Assembly: GCA_030743915.1 (NCBI GenBank)
Contig: JASLRP010000070.1
Coordinates: 1-7,413 of the forward strand
DNA length: 7,413 nucleotides
DNA from: SAR202 cluster bacterium
Lineage (GTDB): Bacteria; Chloroflexota; Dehalococcoidia; Lucifugimonadales; UBA1123
Direction of reading: 5' to 3'
In this document: piece after piece, positions 5,056-7,413 of the stretch
Position numbering within the stretch: the first letter of the stretch is position 1
How the letters are laid out: the number at the start of each line of letters is the position of its first letter
Made by a program: the position numbers and the translations under genes
The notes under the pieces: generated by a model
The model's input: only the letters and a program-made list of their open reading frames with translations
Told to the model about the DNA's origin: nothing
The model's database searches: none

Positions 5056-7272
5056 TCACCCAGCGGCGCTTCGACGCCGCGTCATCCTCAGCATCGCGGC
5101 GAACAGCAGGGCCATCAACGCGACCAGCCCCGGCCAGGTCACGCCGGGCACAGGCGTGGGCCCTTTGGCTCCGAACTCGAAAGCGCCGATGTCGCAGCCC
5201 GCGCCAGCCTGTCGTTCATAACCTCTCTGGTCTTGATTGTTCAGTTCGGCGTCATTGCACGCAGTGGCATTCCCCGCATCGATAGCCGGGCTGCCTGGCA
5301 GCAGCGCGTGGGTCAACGTTGGGCCGTCGTTGTCCTTCAACTCGTCGAGCATGGGGTCCAGGCCTGTGATGTTCCCATTGACGCCGTTCACGAAGCCGCA
5401 AGACGCGTCCTCCACCAGGTTGTGGCCGCCGTCTGTGGTCGTGCCGGTGTTGATGCAGTCTCCTCCGGACGCGCTGTTCGCCACGATCGTATTACTAATG
5501 GTGAGGGCGCCGAGGTTGTGAATGCCGCCTCCGCTTGGGGCGGAGTGGCCGGTGATGGTGCTGTGGGTGATCACGACTGCGCCGCTGGTGGCGTTGTAGA
5601 TACCACCGCCGGTGGAAGTGGCGCTGTTGCCGCTGATCGTGCTGTTGATGATCCTGGTCGTGCTAGCGTTTCCGCTTTTGCCTTGGCTCGACGCACTGGG
5701 GCCGCCGATAGCGCTGGTTTTGGGTATGACTGTGCCCCTCCCCTGGTTGTAGATGCCGCCGCCGACAATCGCCCAGTTGCGGTTGATGATGCTGCTGGTT
5801 AGGTTCACTGTGCCACTGTTCCAGATGCTGCCGCCGTTGCCGGTGTCTTCGTCGCCGAGGATGCTCGTAGCCACGTTGCCGGTGAGGGTACTGTAGCTTA
5901 ACGACAGGGTGCCACTGTTGTAGATGCCACCACCGTTTGCATTGGATGCGCGATTCTGGTTGATGGCGCTACGGGTTATGGTCACTGTGCCAGTGTTGTT
6001 GTAGATGCCGCCTCCGTTACTGTTGCCTATGTTGTTGCCTTGGTTGTTGTTGTTGACGGAGCTATGGGATATGGTCACTGTGCCAGTGTTGTTGTAAATG
6101 CCACCACCGTCGTTGTTCCTTGTGTCGTTGTTGTTGACGGTGCTATGGGATATGGTAGTTGTGCCAGTGTTGTTGTAAATGCCGCCGCCGTGGTTGTTTA
6201 CGTTGTCGTTGTTGTTGACGGAGCTATGGGATATGGTCACTGTGCCAGTGTCGTTGTAAATGCCACCGCCGCCGTTGGCCGTATTTTGCCAGATTCTGGT
6301 GTTGGTCGTTGTCAGGGCGCCGGTATTGCCGATGCCGCCGCCGAGGCCAGTGCTTGCGAAATTGTCGTTGACGCTGACGTCGGTCAGGGTCAGGGTGCCC
6401 TGGTTAAGGATACCGCCCCCGGTCCCACCTGTTATTTTGCCGTGGCGGATGGCCACTTTGGAAATAGCGACGCTTTTGCCAGAGCTAATGTTAATGACTC
6501 GAGAACTTGCCATATTGGAAGTTGTTGCCGCCTGAATAACTGTCGTAGTTTGCCCGCCTCCAGTAAGGGTCAACTGACTACTGTTGATGGTTAGCTCAGT
6601 GCCCGGTTTTAGAGCATAGGTTCCGGAGGGGATGTATATCCTTGCTCCAGTGCCTGCCGCAGCTATGGCATCCCGTAAAGAGCAGTCGGTGGGGGCGCAT
6701 GCGCCAGGGTTGGGGTCGTCAAACCTGGTGACGCGATGGTCGATTTCCGCTTCGTAGGCCCCGATGTCGCAGGTCGGACCCTGGAGGCGGCTCACGCCCC
6801 GCTGGTCGGTGGAAATAACAGAGTTGCCGTTGGCGTCGTCACAGGTTCCGGCGTCAATCGCAGGGCTGAGGAATTGCAGGGCGTGAGTTAAGGTGGGACC
6901 GCCGTTGGCCTGCAAGGCGCCGAGTTTGGGATCGATGGGGCTCGTTGACTTGCCTACCTGGTTGCCAGTAGCAGACGAAAGGGCACAGTTGCCCTGAAAC
7001 CCCATGTTGCCTATCAGGTTGTGGCCTAGGGAGGTGAAGGCGCCCCAGCAATCTGGGGTTGAGGCGTTACTGTTGCCCGCCACAATGGAGCTCCGTAACT
7101 GGGCTGGGCTGACGGTGAAGATGCCGCCGCCGCGGATGGTCGAAGTGTTGTTGGTGACAGTGCCGCTGTTCAAGGTCAGGCTAGAAAAGTTATAAATGCC
7201 GCCGCCACTGTCTGAGGTTGTGTTGCCACTGACGGTGCTGTTGTTCAGGGTCAGGGTGGAGCTGTTGTAGAT
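5056..7272 (-). CDS. Right-handed beta-helix CSLREA/choice-of-anchor surface protein, 5'-truncated (probable pseudogene)
   Basis: The frame runs from base 7272 to a TGA at 5058-5056. No ATG or GTG opens it; the first plausible start is a TTG at 7173 inside the helix, without a signal peptide. Numbering from that TTG, the order is: helix coils (GGGIY-type, about 25 residues each) starting upstream of residue 1; a choice-of-anchor segment with PTLTHALQFLSPAIDAG, DQRG and CDIGAYE (to about 143); a CSLREA-type motif CSLRDAI (164-170) with YIPSGTYAL; about ten coils of the form GGGIYN-TGTVTISHSSVNNN; a second anchor segment with PTLTHALLPGSPAIDAG, DQRG and CDIGAFE; then PVPGVTWPG, one hydrophobic helix and MTRRRSAAG (about 674-705). 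That tail is a tripartite sorting/anchor signal similar in layout to IPTL- or PEP-CTERM ends. The protein would sit on the cell surface, perhaps in adhesion. The missing N-terminus should hold a signal peptide and the start of the first module. The break coincides with a putative insertion element. Confidence 0.82.
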   Translation of the reverse strand: MYNSSTLTLNNSTVSGNTTSDSGGGIYNFSSLTLNSGTVTNNTSTIRGGGIFTVSPAQLRSSIVAGNSNASTPDCWGAFTSLGHNLIGNMGFQGNCALSSATGNQVGKSTSPIDPKLGALQANGGPTLTHALQFLSPAIDAGTCDDANGNSVISTDQRGVSRLQGPTCDIGAYEAEIDHRVTRFDDPNPGACAPTDCSLRDAIAAAGTGARIYIPSGTYALKPGTELTINSSQLTLTGGGQTTTVIQAATTSNMASSRVINISSGKSVAISKVAIRHGKITGGTGGGILNQGTLTLTDVSVNDNFASTGLGGGIGNTGALTTTNTRIWQNTANGGGGIYNDTGTVTISHSSVNNNDNVNNHGGGIYNNTGTTTISHSTVNNNDTRNNDGGGIYNNTGTVTISHSSVNNNNQGNNIGNSNGGGIYNNTGTVTITRSAINQNRASNANGGGIYNSGTLSLSYSTLTGNVATSILGDEDTGNGGSIWNSGTVNLTSSIINRNWAIVGGGIYNQGRGTVIPKTSAIGGPSASSQGKSGNASTTRIINSTISGNSATSTGGGIYNATSGAVVITHSTITGHSAPSGGGIHNLGALTISNTIVANSASGGDCINTGTTTDGGHNLVEDASCGFVNGVNGNITGLDPMLDELKDNDGPTLTHALLPGSPAIDAGNATACNDAELNNQDQRGYERQAGAGCDIGAFEFGAKGPTPVPGVTWPGLVALMALLFAAMLRMTRRRSAAG
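5950..6275 (-). repeat. Tandem 81-bp repeats in the beta-helix gene
   Basis: Aligned on the plus-strand TTGACGG/TTGATGG motif, copies begin at 5960, 6053, 6134 and 6215. Two intervals are exactly 81 bp (27 residues, one helix coil); the 5960-6053 interval is 93 bp, with a four-residue insertion rich in Asn. The copies at 6053 and 6215 are almost identical over about 50 bases and more alike than either is to the copy between them. Each encodes GGGIYN(N/D)TGT(V/T)TISHS(S/T)VNNN. Confidence 0.85.
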
Positions 7273-7315
7273 AGAGTTATGATCGAAAGTGGTGTATGGA
7301 GAGGATGAGAGAGGT

Positions 7316-7369
7316 GGCGTATCCTGCTGGATAAACTAACAAACACAATCCAGCAAAGGAGGATACGCC
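7316..7369 (+). promoter_or_regulatory. Hairpin sequestering the transposase ribosome binding site
   Basis: GGCGTATCCT (7316-7325) pairs fully with AGGATACGCC (7360-7369), and GCTGGAT (7326-7332) pairs fully with ATCCAGC (7348-7354). This gives a 17-bp stem with a five-base bulge AAAGG (7355-7359) and a 15-base loop. The Shine-Dalgarno AAGGAGG (7356-7362) is split between the bulge and the outer stem, and the stem ends directly at the ATG (7370). In a transcript entering from the left, the ribosome binding site would be occluded. The pairing is seen; the regulatory role is inferred from known insertion-sequence behaviour. Confidence 0.6.
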
Positions 7370-7413
7370 ATGAGCAAGGATACGACGACACAAGCCCCAA
7401 ATCCAGAGGATGG
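7370..7413 (+). CDS. Start of a gene, presumed transposase (14 codons visible)
   Basis: ATG 7370 is preceded by AAGGAGG (7356-7362) with seven bases of spacing, a near-ideal ribosome binding site. The visible residues are MSKDTTTQAPNPED, and the frame is still open at the right edge. The sequence is too short to identify a family. The transposase call rests on its position just inside the break in the beta-helix gene and on the occluding hairpin. It could instead be an unrelated gene at a genomic rearrangement. Confidence 0.5.
   Translation, partial: MSKDTTTQAPNPED

Larger units (their letters stand above)
7273..7413 (+). mobile_element. Left end of a putative insertion sequence (cut by window edge)
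   Basis: At base 7272 the minus-strand beta-helix frame stops matching its own coil pattern: IYNSSTLTLNN should be preceded by GGG but is preceded by FDHNS and unrelated residues, then a TAG at 7338-7336. The sequence from about 7273 on is therefore foreign to that gene. It contains a non-coding start of about 97 bases, a strong hairpin and a new gene reading right with an excellent ribosome binding site. Read inward-out, the first bases include TACACCACTTT, which reminds me of IS256-family ends, but this is recall, not a match I could check. The right end and any target duplication lie outside the window. Confidence 0.55.

Noticed and set aside
5950..6275. CRISPR array
   Set aside because: The repeats are 81 bp, contiguous, in frame and encode protein coils, with no unique spacers between short repeats.
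5233..6594. Plus-strand frames of 184-189 codons opposite the beta-helix gene, with Val/Asp/Gly-rich repeats
   Set aside because: They are complementary shadows of the repetitive GGGIYN and NNN codons. The minus strand has recognisable domains throughout; the plus strand has none.

Overview
The window looks like bacterial chromosome of moderately high G+C content, estimated by eye and not computed. Genes are compact and have clear Shine-Dalgarno sites. The gene mix is a DUF362 protein, a secreted subtilase with calcium-binding repeats, an MFS_3 exporter, and a CSLREA/beta-helix surface protein with a hydrophobic C-terminal anchor. This would fit an environmental Chloroflexota, for example a Dehalococcoidia or SAR202-type lineage, but that is inference from gene style and no marker gene is present.

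Layout from left to right. (1) Bases 1-804, minus strand: the first 268 codons of a DUF362 family protein, whose C-terminus lies beyond the left edge. (2) Bases 805-1259: a 455-base divergent intergenic region. It holds a good sigma70-type promoter for the DUF362 gene. Upstream of the protease it holds three GTCAG direct repeats spaced exactly 11 bp apart, which resemble an OmpR/PhoB-family box. (3) Bases 1260-3143, plus strand: a 627-residue secreted subtilisin-like serine protease with a complete catalytic triad and a C-terminal block of RTX-like repeats. It is followed by a 12-bp perfect hairpin. (4) Bases 3312-4676, plus strand: an MFS exporter of the EntS/MFS_3 type. (5) Bases 4677-5055: a convergent intergenic region with no gene that I can see. 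(6) Bases 5056-7272, minus strand: a right-handed beta-helix surface protein with one complete and one partial CSLREA/helix/choice-of-anchor module, near-identical 81-bp internal repeats, and a C-terminal membrane/sorting segment. Its 5' end is missing. (7) Bases 7273-7413, plus strand: the left end of what looks like an insertion sequence, with the first 14 codons of its presumed transposase.

The protease and the beta-helix protein both act at or outside the cell surface and could both belong to a surface-colonisation or particle-degradation lifestyle. Nothing in the sequence ties them together mechanistically, and the genes do not form one operon.

The most interesting points are at the right edge. 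The beta-helix reading frame loses its coil motif abruptly at base 7272, where the putative mobile element begins. Just before the transposase start is a 17-bp bulged hairpin (7316-7369) that would bury the ribosome binding site, the arrangement some insertion sequences use to block transposase translation from read-through transcripts. The 11-bp phased repeats upstream of the protease are the second signal worth testing.
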